Positions 45,525 through 57,290 of a stretch of DNA of 64,000 bases are shown piece after piece. Under the pieces are notes generated by a model. It was given only the letters and a program-made list of their open reading frames with translations. It did not search any database and was not told where the DNA came from. The translations under genes and the position numbers were made by a program. Numbering within the stretch: position 1 is the first letter of the stretch; each line of letters begins with the position of its first letter. This DNA is from Escallonia rubra (lineage: Eukaryota; Streptophyta; Magnoliopsida; Escalloniales; Escalloniaceae): assembly GCA_033065855.1 (NCBI GenBank), contig JAVXUO010003142.1, positions 124,001 through 188,000 on the forward strand, given 5' to 3'.

Positions 45525-46730
45525 GAGCTCGATGATGACATAGATGCAGAGTCGTCTGAGATAGCAGAGGATGCCGAGGATGACTTTGATGATGGCGAGG
45601 AAATGGATGCCGAGGCTACCGATGTGCCTGGGGAGACAGATGCTGAGACCACTGTTGATGCTGGGGCTATGGATGCCGAGGCTGCCGATAAGGTAGAGGA
45701 GGTAGTCGTCGAGGCAGTCGACGAGGTAGAGCAGATGGATGTCGAGACAGCCAATGCGGTTGGTTCCATGGACAGGGAGGCAGTTGAGGAGGTGGAGGCA
45801 GCGGAAAAGGCGGCGGGCTACCTCGTGGAGCCGATCAGTCATTCTAGTCCGTCGCCTGTCCCGGTCGAGGCAGTTGAGTCTCCGTTCCGTGGCTAGATGG
45901 GTGGTTCCCACATGTTCGAGGGGTGTAATTGGTGGATGGTGAGGGAGCCAAACGCTCCGTCCGGAGTTCATCATGTTTTTGTTGCTACACACACCCCTAC
46001 TGCAGGTCCGTCCCCGCAACCTGAGGTACCTGTTCCATCCGCAGTTGAGCCTGTTCCGGAGACATTATCGGGCTCGGTGGCGGATGCTGGTGACATTCTG
46101 TTGTCCATGCACTTTGGTGATGTTGATGCGTAGTCAGCAGGTGGTGGTGTCCCGAGGGTTGGCGACACTAGTGGTAGGTCCCCAGTCATACATGCAGACA
46201 TGAGGTAGCACGCCGTCTGGAGTTGGTTAGAGCGAGGCAGCCACATACATTTGCTGACTCTGCCCTGATTCATGGCGCGGTATTCTTGAAGGCGATGTAT
46301 ACGGCCTTCGTGGAATGGTTGGTCACCCTTGGTGTAGTGTCGGTCCCTAGTTGGACTCCGGCGATCATATCACAGTACCTCTAAGAGCTTACGCCTTTCG
46401 CGGCTCTTTGCTTTCAGTTGGACTGGCTGGCGGACTACATCAGATCGAGAGGCCAGAGCACTGAGGCGACGACGGGATTGACTTTGATCGGAGCTCAGGA
46501 GGTTGCCTTGTAGGGTCAGAGACGTGTGCTTGATGCCAAGGTGACATCGATGACCCATGAGGTGACAGGGCTGCGCGCCCAACTCATGGAGGCAGAGAGG
46601 CAGCTGGCTGAGACGGAGGGTCGACGAGCTGGGTGGGATGGCAGGTGGTCTGATCTTCAGGCACATCGGTTAACATTGGAGACGTATACCTCCGATCCTA
46701 TTGGTTCATTATTTTCTCCTTTATATTAGA
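45525..46730 (+). pseudogene. Acidic and coiled-coil C-terminal part of the antisense ORF
   Basis: A strongly acidic repeat region (MDAEATDVPGETDAETTVDA; about 45,540-45,890, with many Glu, Asp, Ala and Val) is followed, after Pro/Ser-rich stretches, by a heptad-like helix VTGLRAQLMEAERQLAETEG near 46,555-46,620. PMD proteins of transposons often end in such acidic and coiled-coil regions. Same strand and downstream of the PMD blocks, so probably the same ORF; broken. Confidence 0.6.
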
Positions 46731-47199
46731 TGTTATGTACTTTTCATTTTGCTAGTAGACATTTGTCCGTAGTGGCCTGCAAACCAGTGATGTGTATACA
46801 TTTTGTTGATATTGATATGGCAGTCATATGGTTATTTTGTACCTGTGTTTGTTGTGATGTGATGCTTAGCTCTTGATGTACTTGTAGTCTTGCATGTGAT
46901 GTCTTCCCGTTATTGTTCCCTTCTTTTCCCCCCGCCCGTAGCAGGTGACTTAGTGACTGATTGCTGAAATAAAATGAATTACAGTAAAAAAATGCATTGC
47001 ATACAATAGTTGAGGCGAATGACTGATTTTGCATTGATAGTATTTGTGGCCAAAATTCCATTACATGAGTAAGGTAAGAACTTGTAATGATCGACAAAAG
47101 TTACAAGTCCTGATGATGTATACATGTACAAAAAAATGCTATGTGTCGTGATGTTCTAAGCTTTGGGTGGGCAGGTCGGGGGAAACAATCTGCAATTGG
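46731..47199. other. Spacer between antisense ORF and pol end
   Basis: About 470 bp, A+T-rich. The two coding regions converge on it from opposite strands. No specific terminator is recognised. Confidence 0.5.
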
Positions 47200-48690
47200 T
47201 TATGCATAATACTTCTTCAGATTGCGGCCGTTGATAGGTGTCGTGATTTGTCCGTCTTCCGTGTTGAGCAAGAGGTATGAGCCGTTGTCTCTGGCTTCAT
47301 GCACTTGAAGTGGTCCTTCCCAATTCGGTGTGAACTTGGGGGCTGACATGTTGGCGCGTACATGTTTGGCGGCTTGGAGAACAAGGTCGCCCTCGACGAA
47401 TGTTCGTTGCTTCACAGTCTTTCCATATGCATTGGTGAGTTGTTCGTGATACTTCTTCATATGGCGCAAGGCATTGGCTCTCATTTCATCAAGTCCTTCA
47501 AGGGCGATCATTCTGGTTTCTTCCTCCCCAAGCCCACTGCTAAGGGAGAGTCTGGCTGATGCGACCGCAATCTCGGCTGGTACCACACACTCGTCCCCAT
47601 AGACAAGGGAAAAGGGTGTGGCCTTTGTTGCTATGTGCTTGGAGGTTCTATAAGCCCAAAGTGCAAGGCTTAGCTTTTCGGACCATGAACCACTCGCATC
47701 ATGGACCATTCGTGGCAGTACCCGCAACAGAGTGTTGTTAGAAGCTTCAGCTTGACCATTCCCTTATGGGTAGTAAGGGTGGATGTAGCGTGGTTGATAT
47801 TATATCCTTCCATGAAAGCTCAGACATCCATGTTGATGAATGGCGTGCCGTTGTCAGATATGATACACCGGGGGATGCCAAAGCGACAGACGATGTGATC
47901 ACGCAAGAAGTTGGCAATGGCACCTCCCGTGGCTCTTCGCAGGGGTATAGCCTCGACCCACTTTGTGAAACGTTCCGTTGCGACCATAATCTAAGTGTGA
48001 CCCCGAGATGTTGGGTGGATGGGGTCTATGAGGTCGAGAGCCAAGGGCCAAGATCATGCGGAGGTCGGACGCCGGTGTGTGCATTCTGTCAGTGTGTCTC
48101 TGACAGGGTTGGCAGTGTCGGACATGAGAGATTGCGTCAGATTCCATAGTCGGCCAGTAGTACCCCAACCTTAGCAACTCCGCATACAGCTTCTGAGAGC
48201 CTTGATGCTCACCACAATCACCATTGTGTACTTCGTTAATCACCTCGACTGCTTGGGCACCCTGCAAGCGTCGCAGGGTGTGTCCCAAAAATCCCTTGCG
48301 AAACAACTCGCCTTCCGTCACGAAATACTTGGCCTACTTGCGCTTGATAGATCGTGCTGAGCTGCGATCAGGTGGTAGAACCCCGTGGGATAAATACTGG
48401 ATGAAAGGCTGGCGCCAGTCACCTTCGATGTCAATGACAAGAGCTTCTGCATTGTCCGATGCGTACAAGTACTCGGGACAGTCCTTTTGTATATCTAAGG
48501 CATACTTGGCCATGGATGGCCAATAGAGGCCCATACGCTGGAGGCGACGATATAGAGGGGGACCGCCGAGGCCACAACACTTCTGATGGCCAAGTCTAAG
48601 CTTATGCTTCGTTTCTTCTGGCGCCAAACATTTGGCTAGAGTGCCCCCGGGGCATCGCTTGTACAAGACATCCCCTAACATTAAGTAGTC
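47200..48690 (-). pseudogene. Integrase of Tat-type element A with two zinc-binding-like modules
   Basis: The C-terminal part (47,727-47,200) shows GSWSEKLSLALWAYRTSKH, ATPFSLVYGDECVVPAEI and PNWEGPLQVHEARDNGSYLL. Upstream are an H2C2 module with EVHNGDCGEHQGSQKL and HVRHCQPCQRH (about 48,220-48,090) and a second, similar module (48,681-48,480) with DVLYKRCPGGTLAKCLAPEE and LYWPSMAKYALDIQKDC. Broken in several places. Confidence 0.82.
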
Positions 48691-49802
48691 GTGAGAGTAG
48701 ATGCGAATGCAAGGGATGGTGCTTTAAGTTGGTCGATGATCGGCTGCCTCCAATCATCGGCGGTAGTGTCCCTCGGGATCAAGTTCAGGGCTATGCAAGG
48801 TTCGATCCTCTTGATGATAGTTAGCATTCGTTGTTCACCGTCGACCTCTATCTTCCACGTGATTGTGGCCAAGCTGTTCGCATGTCTGTTGTGGCACCTG
48901 TTGTGATGTTCATACTGGACATGGCCAAATCTTCCTTCCAAGTGTTGAACCAAGGCATGATAAGGTGCCAAGGCGGGCTCCTTGACTGCGAACTCCCCAT
49001 CAGCCTGCTTCATGATTAAGTTCGAGTCTCTTTTCACGCATAATGACTTAACCCCCATACTGGTAGCCAGCATAAGGCCAATGACAAGTGCCTCATACTC
49101 AACTTCATTGTTAGATACCGGGAACGCAAGCTTGAAGGATAGGGATGTGGTAACACCATCTGGATTTCGAAGGACTATGCTGGCACCCTCTTGCCGGATG
49201 AGAGCTCCATTGAGACTTTTGCTAGTGGCTGAGCCGTCGAACTCAAACGTCCATAATTCATCGATGTCGGAGATCAGGGTCATCTCCTCCCCAGGCAATT
49301 GATCTGAGGTTGGTTCATACTGTTGGCGTGGGAAGAAGGCCAAGAGGTCTGCAAGTGCTTGGCTCCATAGAGCTGTAGGATTCTTGATGGATAATCTGAA
49401 CTCGGCCAATAGTAGCAACCAACGGGTAAGTCGGCCAGATAGGGCAGGGCGTGTGAGCATGTATCGTAGTGGATCAGCCTTGGTGATAAGTGTGATCTGG
49501 TGCGACAAGAAGTAGTGTCTGAATTTCTACGAGGCGTAGACCAAGGCTAAACAGTGCTTCTCGAGCTTAGAGTAATTGGCTTCGGGTCCCCTGATTAACT
49601 GACTGAGGTAATAAACTGGGTGCTCCACCTCTTGGGCAAACAATGCCTCTATGGACCTGGGCGTGGAGGTCAGGTAAAACAAGAGCGGGATACCTCGTTG
49701 TGGCACGACCATGGTCTGTGGTGACATGAGGACCGCCTTGATCTGTTCGAATGCTTGTTGTTGGGGCGCACCCCAACTCCACGGTGCACTCTTGCGCGTC
49801 AA
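48681..49802 (-). pseudogene. RNase H plus second (aRNH) RNase H of Tat-type element A
   Basis: The first RNase H shows PLLFYLTSTPRSIEALFAQE, PVYYLSQLIRGPEANYSKLE and DPLRYMLTRPALSGRLTRW. The second starts WTFEFDGSATSKSLNGALI and has SNNEVEYEALVIGLMLATSM. The dual RNase H arrangement is diagnostic of the Tat lineage of plant Ty3/gypsy elements. Confidence 0.88.
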
Positions 49803-49994
49803 GTGCTAGAAGGGCGTGATAAGTTTGGCCAAGGCAGGGATGAATCGGTGGAGGTAAGAAACCTTGTCGAGGAAGCTCTTCAGCTGTTTGGTGCTCTTAG
49901 GAGGGGGCATCTCTTGGATGGAGGCGGCCTTAGAAGGGTCAACGTCGATGCCTTGTCGATTAACCAAGAAGTCGAGGAATTTTCAGGAGGAAAC

Positions 49995-50690
49995 TCAAAA
50001 GGCGCATTTCAGCGTGTTCATCCGCATATTGTACTGGCGACAACGATCAAAGACTGCTCGGAGGTCTGCGAGGTGATCACTTTCCTTATTAGACTTGATA
50101 ATGAGATTGTCGTCGTAGTCTTCCACTGTACGGTGTATCATGTCGTGGAAGATGGCTGTCATCGCCCTTTGATAGGTAGCACCTGTATTCTTGAGACCGA
50201 AAGGCATGACCTTCCAACAAAAGTTACCCATGGGTGGTCGGAAGGCTGTCTTGGCACAGTCATCCGAGTTCATCCGAATTTGGTTGTAGCCGACAAAACC
50301 ATCCATGAAAGACAAGGTCTCGTGTCCGGCGGTAGCCTCTGTAAGCATGTCGATGTTGGGCAGTGGGAACTCATCTTTGGGGCATGCTTTGTTCAAGTCC
50401 CGAAAGTCAATACAAATACGGACTTGGCCGTTCTTCTTTTGTATAGGGACGACATTAGCCAGCCATATGGGGTGAGTGATAGGTTCAATGAAGCCAGCCT
50501 GTAGAAGTCGCTCGATCTCTTGTTTGATCTTCAATTCGAGCTCAGGACGGAAGGATCGCGAATATTTTCGGACAGGGCTGAACCCGGTAGCAACGTTGAG
50601 ATGGTGCGTCACAAAGGCGGGATCCAATCTAGGCATCTCGTTGTAACTCCATGCCAGTACATCGCGATATTCGCGAAGGAGGGTAACCAA
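49995..50690 (-). pseudogene. Reverse transcriptase of Tat-type element A
   Basis: Contains FSPVRKYSRSFRPELELKIK, WLANVVPIQKKNGQVRICID, FRDLNKACPKDEFPLPNIDM and VEDYDDNLIIKSNKESDHLA, the palm region with the catalytic YxDD-type strand. A largely open frame of 231 codons. Confidence 0.92.
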
Positions 50691-50944
50691 TTCCTCTCTT
50701 CGGCCCGGGGCGAGTTTTGTGCCAATGTATGTTAGTCGAGGTTCCTCGCCCGGGTCAGGCAGGTTGATTTCTTCAAGATCTTTGGCCTGCGGTCGTGGGC
50801 CGTCTTCATAGCAAGGCGGGGCAGAGCCCGGGTAAGTTCAGGGTGTGGCGGGCAATGCTCGGCCGCGCAGCACCATTCAGTTTCCATGGGCGGGTCAGGG
50901 TCGAGGGGGTCAGATGACGGATCACCTGAAGCCCCCGCACACTG

Positions 50945-51600
50945 TCATAATTGGTAGATAACTTTGTCATCTTTGACGATGCGTTGGAAGGTTGGTTCGG
51001 CCTTTTGCTTGTTGGACTTGGGGGATGAAGGGGGGGAGTTGGTCGTGGCAGCAGGCGGAGGCACCGAGGTCGATCCCTTGTTCTTGGCACTTTTCTTGGT
51101 CTTGGACTTGGGAGGCTTGTTTCCACACAGCTCATCCCAATTTGGCAACTTGGTGGAATGTATATGAGTAGCATTCTTACCATCCTCGGCGAGCTCAGTG
51201 AAGAAGGAGGCCTCGGCAAAGTAAGATTCGGCACATTCGAAGGGGGCCTTGGTTGTGGGGATTGTCATTGCTACCTCATGTCCCGTAGGACCGGCCACTA
51301 GTTTCACACACTGGTGGTACGTTGAGGGAACGACCTTGTTAACATGAATCCAAGGTCGGCTAAGTAGGAGGTGGAAAGCAGACTCGTTGTCTATCACGTG
51401 AAAAGTAGTGTCGCGACGGACAGTTCCGACCATGAGGTCGACCGTGATATGGCCGAGGGTCGACTGGGGACCCTGCCCAAAGCTAATAATCTTGACAGGG
51501 TCGCAGATGATTTTTCTTGGGGGAATGTCAGCCCGTTGTATGGTGATGAGAGGCATGATGTTGATTGAGGCACCGCAGTCTACTAAGGCACGGCGGAAGC
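50945..51600 (-). pseudogene. Protease region of Tat-type element A
   Basis: Contains IISFGQGPQSTLGHITVDLM, TTFHVIDNESAFHLLLSRPW and IHVNKVVPSTYHQCVKL. These are the later strands of the retropepsin domain and the linker to reverse transcriptase in Tat elements. Confidence 0.8.
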
Positions 51601-51608
51601 CCGTACCG

Positions 51609-53835
51609 TTAATGGTTAACGGTGCATTCGAGGTACAACGGTCGGTTGTGGTGTTCGATCGGTGGCGAGTCCTTGTATGAGAAAATGAATGCGGTAGAAG
51701 GGACGTGTCTGAGTTCGGCTTGGGCAGCGAAACATTCAGGACCGAGGCCTGTGGTGACCTCGATCAGACAGTTCGAGAGGTAGGTCTGTGCCACGGGTGA
51801 AAACCCCATTTCATCAAAAAATCTTTTAATATTCGTCATTTGTCTAGCTGAGGACGCTAGCTGAGGAATGGAAGGTACACAAGGTGTGACCGTAGGAATG
51901 CCTTCCGTAGGGGCTTCGGGGATGATAGGCTCCATGTGGTCAGTAACGGCCATGAGCACATGCTGCTCCCTGTTGTTGTTGCCATGGTGTGGGTAAGGGT
52001 TTCGATGCACATCGTTGTTCTTTCGTAACTGTAGGTCGTCTGACGCGACCTTCTTTGCAAAGATAGCTCGCAGCCCATTGCAGTCTTTGAGATGATGGCC
52101 AAGAGCTTGATGGTAAGGGCAGTAGTTGGGTCCGGCCTTTTTCGCGTCCATGATGTTGGTCCGCATTGGTGGCAGTTGGAAGTTGTTGTCATGTGCCACC
52201 CATTCCACCAAGAGTTCCTTCACTATATTCAAATCACATGGATAGTCGGGTGCAGTCTCTCGTTGCCTTCGCTTGTCAGAGCATTGGTCCCCATCTGGGA
52301 ACTGACGCTTGAAGCCAGTGTAGCTGTTGTTGTTGTTGGTGCTGTTGTTGTTACGCTAAGTGCTGGGTGTGTTTGCTGAGGCCAGTACTGCATTTTGCGG
52401 TTGAGGCTTCCACGGCTTGACAGGGCCGACCGTCTCGTAAGTACGGCGGGCTGTTTCCTTGAGGTGTCCCCATGACCTCAACTGTAGGTTCTCGATATGC
52501 ACCCGGTAGATGTCATTCATGTTTTTGATGCATATGGGAACCAATGTCTCGTCCTTGCTAATCTGTACACTCGAGGCATTTAAGGTGAAAACGGTGCACA
52601 TATTTGTTTAAGTCTTCGCCGGGATTCTGGCGTATGCCAGCGATGTCCACTATGGTGACTCTTTCAGCTTCGTAATGGAATTTGTCCAAAAATAGTTGGA
52701 CCATTTCACTCCAAAAATGGACAGTCCCCGCAGGGATCTGATGGTACCAAGTGTATGCCAAGCCTGTGAGGGACTTGTGAAACTCCCTCAACTTCAAATA
52801 TCACCTGGGCCATATTGCTCCAATGAGCCGGCGAATCTTGTTAAGTGCTAACGGGCGTTGCCCTCACGTCCGTTAAAGAGCACAAAGGTGGGTTGCTTAT
52901 ATTTGAGTGGGTATGGTATGGTGGCTATCTCGTTGGCATATGGTGCATGGCTTGTCAGTCGGGCTGATGAGTCGGGTGCATAATTCTGTGACAGTCGGTG
53001 AAGGAGTGCGTCAAAGTCTGACTCGGAGACATAGTGGGGGGATGGTTCTTCATGGCCAACCAAGGGATGATGGCTGGCTGGGGCGCCACGAGCCCCCTGA
53101 CGGGGTAACTTGATGATCAGGAGCAACAGATGGATGATACGTGACAGGTGCTGGCAATGACAAGTGTATGGGGGCATGGGTAGGCGGGCGATACATATCC
53201 ACCACTTGACCGGTTGTTTGATGTTGCTCCGTTGGGTAAGGGTTAGGCTCCATCTCAATGGAGTCATGCGTTTCGGACGAGCTTCTGGCTTGTACATGTT
53301 GAGGTGCAACAAAGGGAGGACCTGTTGCAACACGGGTCCAAAGTCTGCTTGTGGTCGGTGTGATGGCATCACGGGATGCGGTGTGTCAGCTACAGGTGGT
53401 GAAGATGTCGCGAGTCCTACCGCCAAGGGTCTGGACGTTCGAGGCGGTGGTGGTCGCGACACTGGGGCCTGGGCAGCGTCAGGAAACAGCCCAGGTCCTG
53501 CAAGCTGGATCGATGGAACAACTTGCTGTGAGGCCAACGCCTGTATGGATTTTTGCATTTCCATGATGGCGGTCATAAGAGTGGTGTGCAAGTCTTGTAG
53601 GTTGGCTATAGTGGGAGTGAACTACTGGATGGCCGCATTGACTGCAACTTGCACGTCAGGTGCGGTAGTTAGTGGCTGGTCTTGGAGATGCATGGCACTA
53701 GTCCCCTCTTGTTCATCAAAATGGTCCTCCTCTTGCACGGTATGGATAAGGCCCTGGCTAGTAGCCCTCGTAACTCTTCGTTGCATAGTCATGGTGCCTA
53801 AGTGTGGAAGGTAGGCAGACTGCAATACGATGCTC
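51609..53835 (-). pseudogene. Gag region of Tat-type element A
   Basis: Minus-strand blocks include LREFHKSLTGLAYTWYHQIP, WSEMVQLFLDKFHYEAERVT and GEDLNKYVHRFHLKCLECTD (gag core, 52,800-52,560). A CPYHQALGHHLKDCNGLRAI zinc-knuckle-like block (52,135-52,075) and a Pro/Gln-rich N-terminal part (53,591-52,848) are also seen. Broken in several places. Confidence 0.85.
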
Positions 53836-53838
53836 ACC

Positions 53839-53856
53839 TCCCCAGCGGAGTCGCCA
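53839..53856 (-). promoter_or_regulatory. Primer-binding site of Tat-type element A
   Basis: On the minus strand TGGCGACTCCGCTGGGGA, three bases from the LTR end. It is the 18-nt complement to a tRNA 3' end used by related elements; the tRNA was not assigned. The element at 63.7 kb has the same site with two changes. Confidence 0.85.
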
Positions 53857-54650
53857 AAATGATGCTAAGGAAAGTGGGTTCGTACCTACGTGGAGGTACC
53901 ACAAAGGCTGCAATCCGAGTCAGCTTCCAAGTATGCAAAGTGAGAGACAGTGAGGGCGGAGTAAGGGCAGAGAGAAAGGCTTCCTAGACAGGCCGTGAGG
54001 AGTGGCAGTGCTACGGAGACAAGGCTGAGACGAACAGGGCCGGCAATCGACAGTCCAATGCTACGGTCCAATGTTACGGTCCAAAGTTATGTCCAATTTT
54101 TCTTTCTCTCACTAGAATCCAAGAGATCCCAAATTCTAGAGTGAGAAAGTGATTTTTGTAAGAATGAGCCAAAAGTGCTTGAATAAGCCATAAAGTCCAC
54201 TATTTATAGGAATTATTGTGCATGTGTCATAAAGTGCCACATGTCGTCCCCTGGGAGTGACACGTCGCCAGGGGTCCCAAAATACCGATTCTTCGTTGGA
54301 CTGCCAGTTCCAAAATTCGTGCTACCTGCCCCCCACACAACGTCGCTCTACCTGTCTGAGAAGACTGAACACACAATGGCAACATGATCAGAGTAAGCCC
54401 GTTGCCCCAGCCACCGGTCCAAGCCCTTACTGAATCCCACTAGATGCGTCAAAAGACGCGTAGATAACCTGATAGCGGTGAGGGTTGCCCCTATAGCCAA
54501 CTGCCAAGCGGACTAGGTGCGATGCCCTCCAAAGACATGCTCCCGTCCCGGAATGACTCGGGGGTCATCATCCTGGGGGTGCCGATGATTATCGATAACA
54601 TGAGCGGACATGGTCGTAGCTCAGTGCCTAGTGTCACGCAAGTCACCCCA

Positions 54651-55105
54651 AGCGGCGATAGCTTTGTGGTAACGAGCCTATCTCGCTGCGAAGGGTCCTC
54701 GTGCCGGAGCACTACGAGCGGAGCCCCCCAAAATGAAGACGGCGATAGCTTTATGGTAACGAGCCTATCCCGTGGCGGCGATGACTTTGTGGTAACGAGT
54801 CCATCCCGCTGCGGAGGGTCCTCGTGCCAGAGCGCTACGAGCAGAGCCCCCCGGAATGAAGACAGTGATAGCTTTATGGTAACGAGCATATCCCGTGACG
54901 GCGATGGCTTTGTGGTAATGAGCCCATCCCGCTGCGGAGGGTCCTCGTGCCGGAGCACTACGAGCAGAGCCCCCTGAATGAAGACGGCGATAGCTTTATG
55001 GTAACGAGCATATCCCGTGGCGGCGATGGCTTTGTGGTAACGAGCACATCCCGCTGCGAAGGGTCCTCGTGCCGGAGCATTACGAGCGGAGCCCCTCGGA
55101 ATGCT
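54651..55105. repeat. 123-bp minisatellite, about 3.7 copies
   Basis: The phrase AGGGTCCTCGTGCC recurs at 54,692, 54,815, 54,938 and 55,060, i.e. every 122-123 bp. Each unit holds two related half-units with TTTGTGGTAACGAG / TTTATGGTAACGAG. Confidence 0.95.
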
Positions 55106-55201
55106 GCACACTCCGGAGAATGGATCGAATCATGTTCCACGTCCATGGCGTGGGCACATGGTATGGTGAATGAGTGTGATGCCCGGAGGCCTGTAACATG
55201 A

Positions 55202-55555
55202 TTGTGGCGCATGGGCACGGTGACTAACGTCGCGGGACAATACTTGGTGCCGGGGGCACATGTGACGAAAGTGGCGCACGGGCGTGGCGACGAACGTCGC
55301 GAGACAATACTTGGTACTGGGGGCACATGTGATGAAAGTGGTGCACGCGCGTGGCGACGAACGTCGCGAGACAATACTTGGTTCCGGGGGCACATGTGAT
55401 GTAGGTGGCGCATGGGCGCGGCGATGAACGTCGCGAGACAATACTTGGTGACGGGGGCACATGTGATGGAGGTGGCGCACGGGCGCAGCGACGACCGTCG
55501 CGGAGACAATACCTGGTACCGGGGCACATATGATAGAGGTGGCGCACGGGCACGT
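55202..55555. repeat. 67-bp minisatellite, about 5 copies
   Basis: GACAATACTTGGT recurs at 55,236, 55,303, 55,370, 55,437 and (slightly altered) 55,505, every 67-68 bp, with AACGTCGCGAG just before and GGGGGCACATGTGAT after. Confidence 0.95.
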
Positions 55556-56630
55556 GTCGGGTGTCCCGGAGACAGGGCGCGAGTTGAGTGTGCCTGTTAT
55601 AACAAAATAATGAATGCAATATGTAGTAATGATAAAGTTGGGAGTGATGGTATGCGGTCGTCGGTGACGGGTCATTCGGCGGTAGCATATGACTTTGGGT
55701 GACGGGCATCGCGAGAGCAACGCGCAATCACGGGTGACGGACGACGAACGTCGTGAGGTTGATGTACGAACGTCTGTAAACATCGCGGAGGTGCAAAGAC
55801 TCGAGAAAACAAGTGTGCGTGGGGGGAAAAGGCCATAGGCCAAAAATGGGGGGAAGGCCAAGTCCAAAGCCCCTAGGAGGCCGAGGCCGACCCCCTGGGG
55901 ATGCGGAGGCCGACCCTCGGGGTGGCCAAGGCCAAATGGCCAACTCCCATTTTTTGAGCCCAAGGCCACTCCCCTTTTTGGCGAACTTCGGGCGCGCCAA
56001 CGGTAGGTGTTTTGATGAGCAATGACAAATCTGAAAGTTACGTTATGACGAGCGTGTCGACGTGAATTGTACCCACATGATGAACAAGGTGCCAAAGTCA
56101 CGTACGAAGCGAAAAAAGTGCGAAAAAGGGGTTTCCACGAATGGGTGAACTACCGGGGGGAAATGGCCGAGGCCAACCCTTCCATGGGGCCGAGGCCGAA
56201 CCCCTAGGCATGGGGAAGGCCGAGGCCAACCCCCTGAGGTTGGCCAAGGCCATTTTCCCCTTGACCCCGCTGCTCCAGCCGATGTTTTTGATGAAAAGTT
56301 GTTCGGGTGGTCTCGGGGTGACGATCATGCTACCGTGAGTCACGGTGACGCGAAATAAATTGTGTCTACGTCGCGCACAAGGCGCGCGGAGCGAAAAATG
56401 CACGTGACTTGAGCGTGCGTGCACTAACCGGTTCGATGCGTTGGAAAATTGACTGCTGAATCTGTCGAGGTGTTTGCGTGAAGCGGGACCCCTAGTGGAC
56501 CCCTGGTGGACCCCTGGGTCTGACCAAGATAGGTTGGGAACACCTGGCAGAGCCCTGGTGAAGGCTTAGTGGGTCTGCAGCTGGTCACGGGCCTGACTCA
56601 TGGGCTCACCCGTGGGTTCGGGTCGTGACA

Positions 56631-57290
56631 CTTCCAATCCATCGAGAGTACGACTTCCATGCCATATGCTAGCGACTACATGGTTGCTTCGGTTAATGTT
56701 CTCACTGATGTTCTATAGCCCCAGAGGGCATAGGGGAGCATGTCCTGCCAACTCATACAGGAATCGGTCATCTTGCTCAACATGTTATTGATATTCTTGT
56801 TAGCGGCTTCCACAGCCCCATTGGTCTGAAGCCGGTAAGGTGATGAGCGTTGTCAGATGATACCATATTCTTCGGCTAATTCTTTAACTTATCTTTCAAA
56901 ATATAATCCATTGTCTGAAATCAATTCCTGAAGCACTCTGTATCGGCAAATAATGTTGGTCCGAATGAACTGGGCCACTTTCCTCGCGTTGAACACGACA
57001 TACGAAGTGGCTTTCACCCACTTTGTAAAATAATCTATGGCTACCAGAATAAACTCGTGTCCATTAGAGGCCTTAAGACTGATCTTCCATGTTACATCTA
57101 TTCCCCAAACCGAAAAGGGCAATGGGGATGTCATGTTGTATAACTCTTGAGGAGAGAGATGCTGCAAGTTGGCATACACTTCACATTTATGACACCCTCT
57201 TACATACTCGATGCGATCCTACTCCATTGTTCTCTAATAATATCCATGTTGGAGAATTTTCTACGCTAACATTCGGCCATTCATGTGTGT
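56631..57290 (-). pseudogene. Integrase of Tat-type element B
   Basis: Core with SVWGIDVTWKISLKASNGHE, FILVAIDYFTKWVKATSY and LQELISDNGLYFER. Further left are YALWGYRTSVRT and SLAYGMEVVLS just before the junction with element A. Confidence 0.85.

Larger units (their letters stand above)
41660..56630 (-). mobile_element. Tat-type Ty3/gypsy element with an antisense mobile-domain ORF, about 15 kb
   Basis: From right to left on the minus strand: 5' LTR (53,860-56,630), primer-binding site, gag, protease, reverse transcriptase, RNase H, a second RNase H of the Tat type, integrase, then a plus-strand (antisense) plant-mobile-domain ORF, and a partial 3' LTR at about 41,705-41,965. The latter matches 56,275-56,545 in the same orientation. 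The left LTR is only partly recognisable, so the left boundary is approximate. The coding regions are broken, about ten or more breaks overall. It is inserted in the integrase region of another Tat-type element. Confidence 0.85.
53860..56630 (-). repeat. 5' LTR of Tat-type element A, 2.77 kb
   Basis: Begins TGATGCTAAGG and ends GGGTCGTGACA on the plus strand. The left boundary is fixed by the primer-binding site, and the right boundary by the change at 56,631 to integrase sequence of another element. It contains two minisatellites and GGCCGAGGCC-rich tracts at 55,855-55,980 and 56,155-56,255. Confidence 0.8.

Noticed and set aside
53164-53814. 216-codon plus-strand frame over gag
   Set aside because: Antisense shadow of the gag coding region, with no recognisable motif.
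54651-55555. Possible CRISPR-like array
   Set aside because: Units are whole tandem repeats without unique spacers, and the context is a plant LTR.
54491-56101. Long open frames on both strands across the minisatellites (up to 323 codons)
   Set aside because: The 123-bp unit is divisible by three, and the G+C-rich 67-bp arrays also have few stops. The sequence is LTR, not gene.
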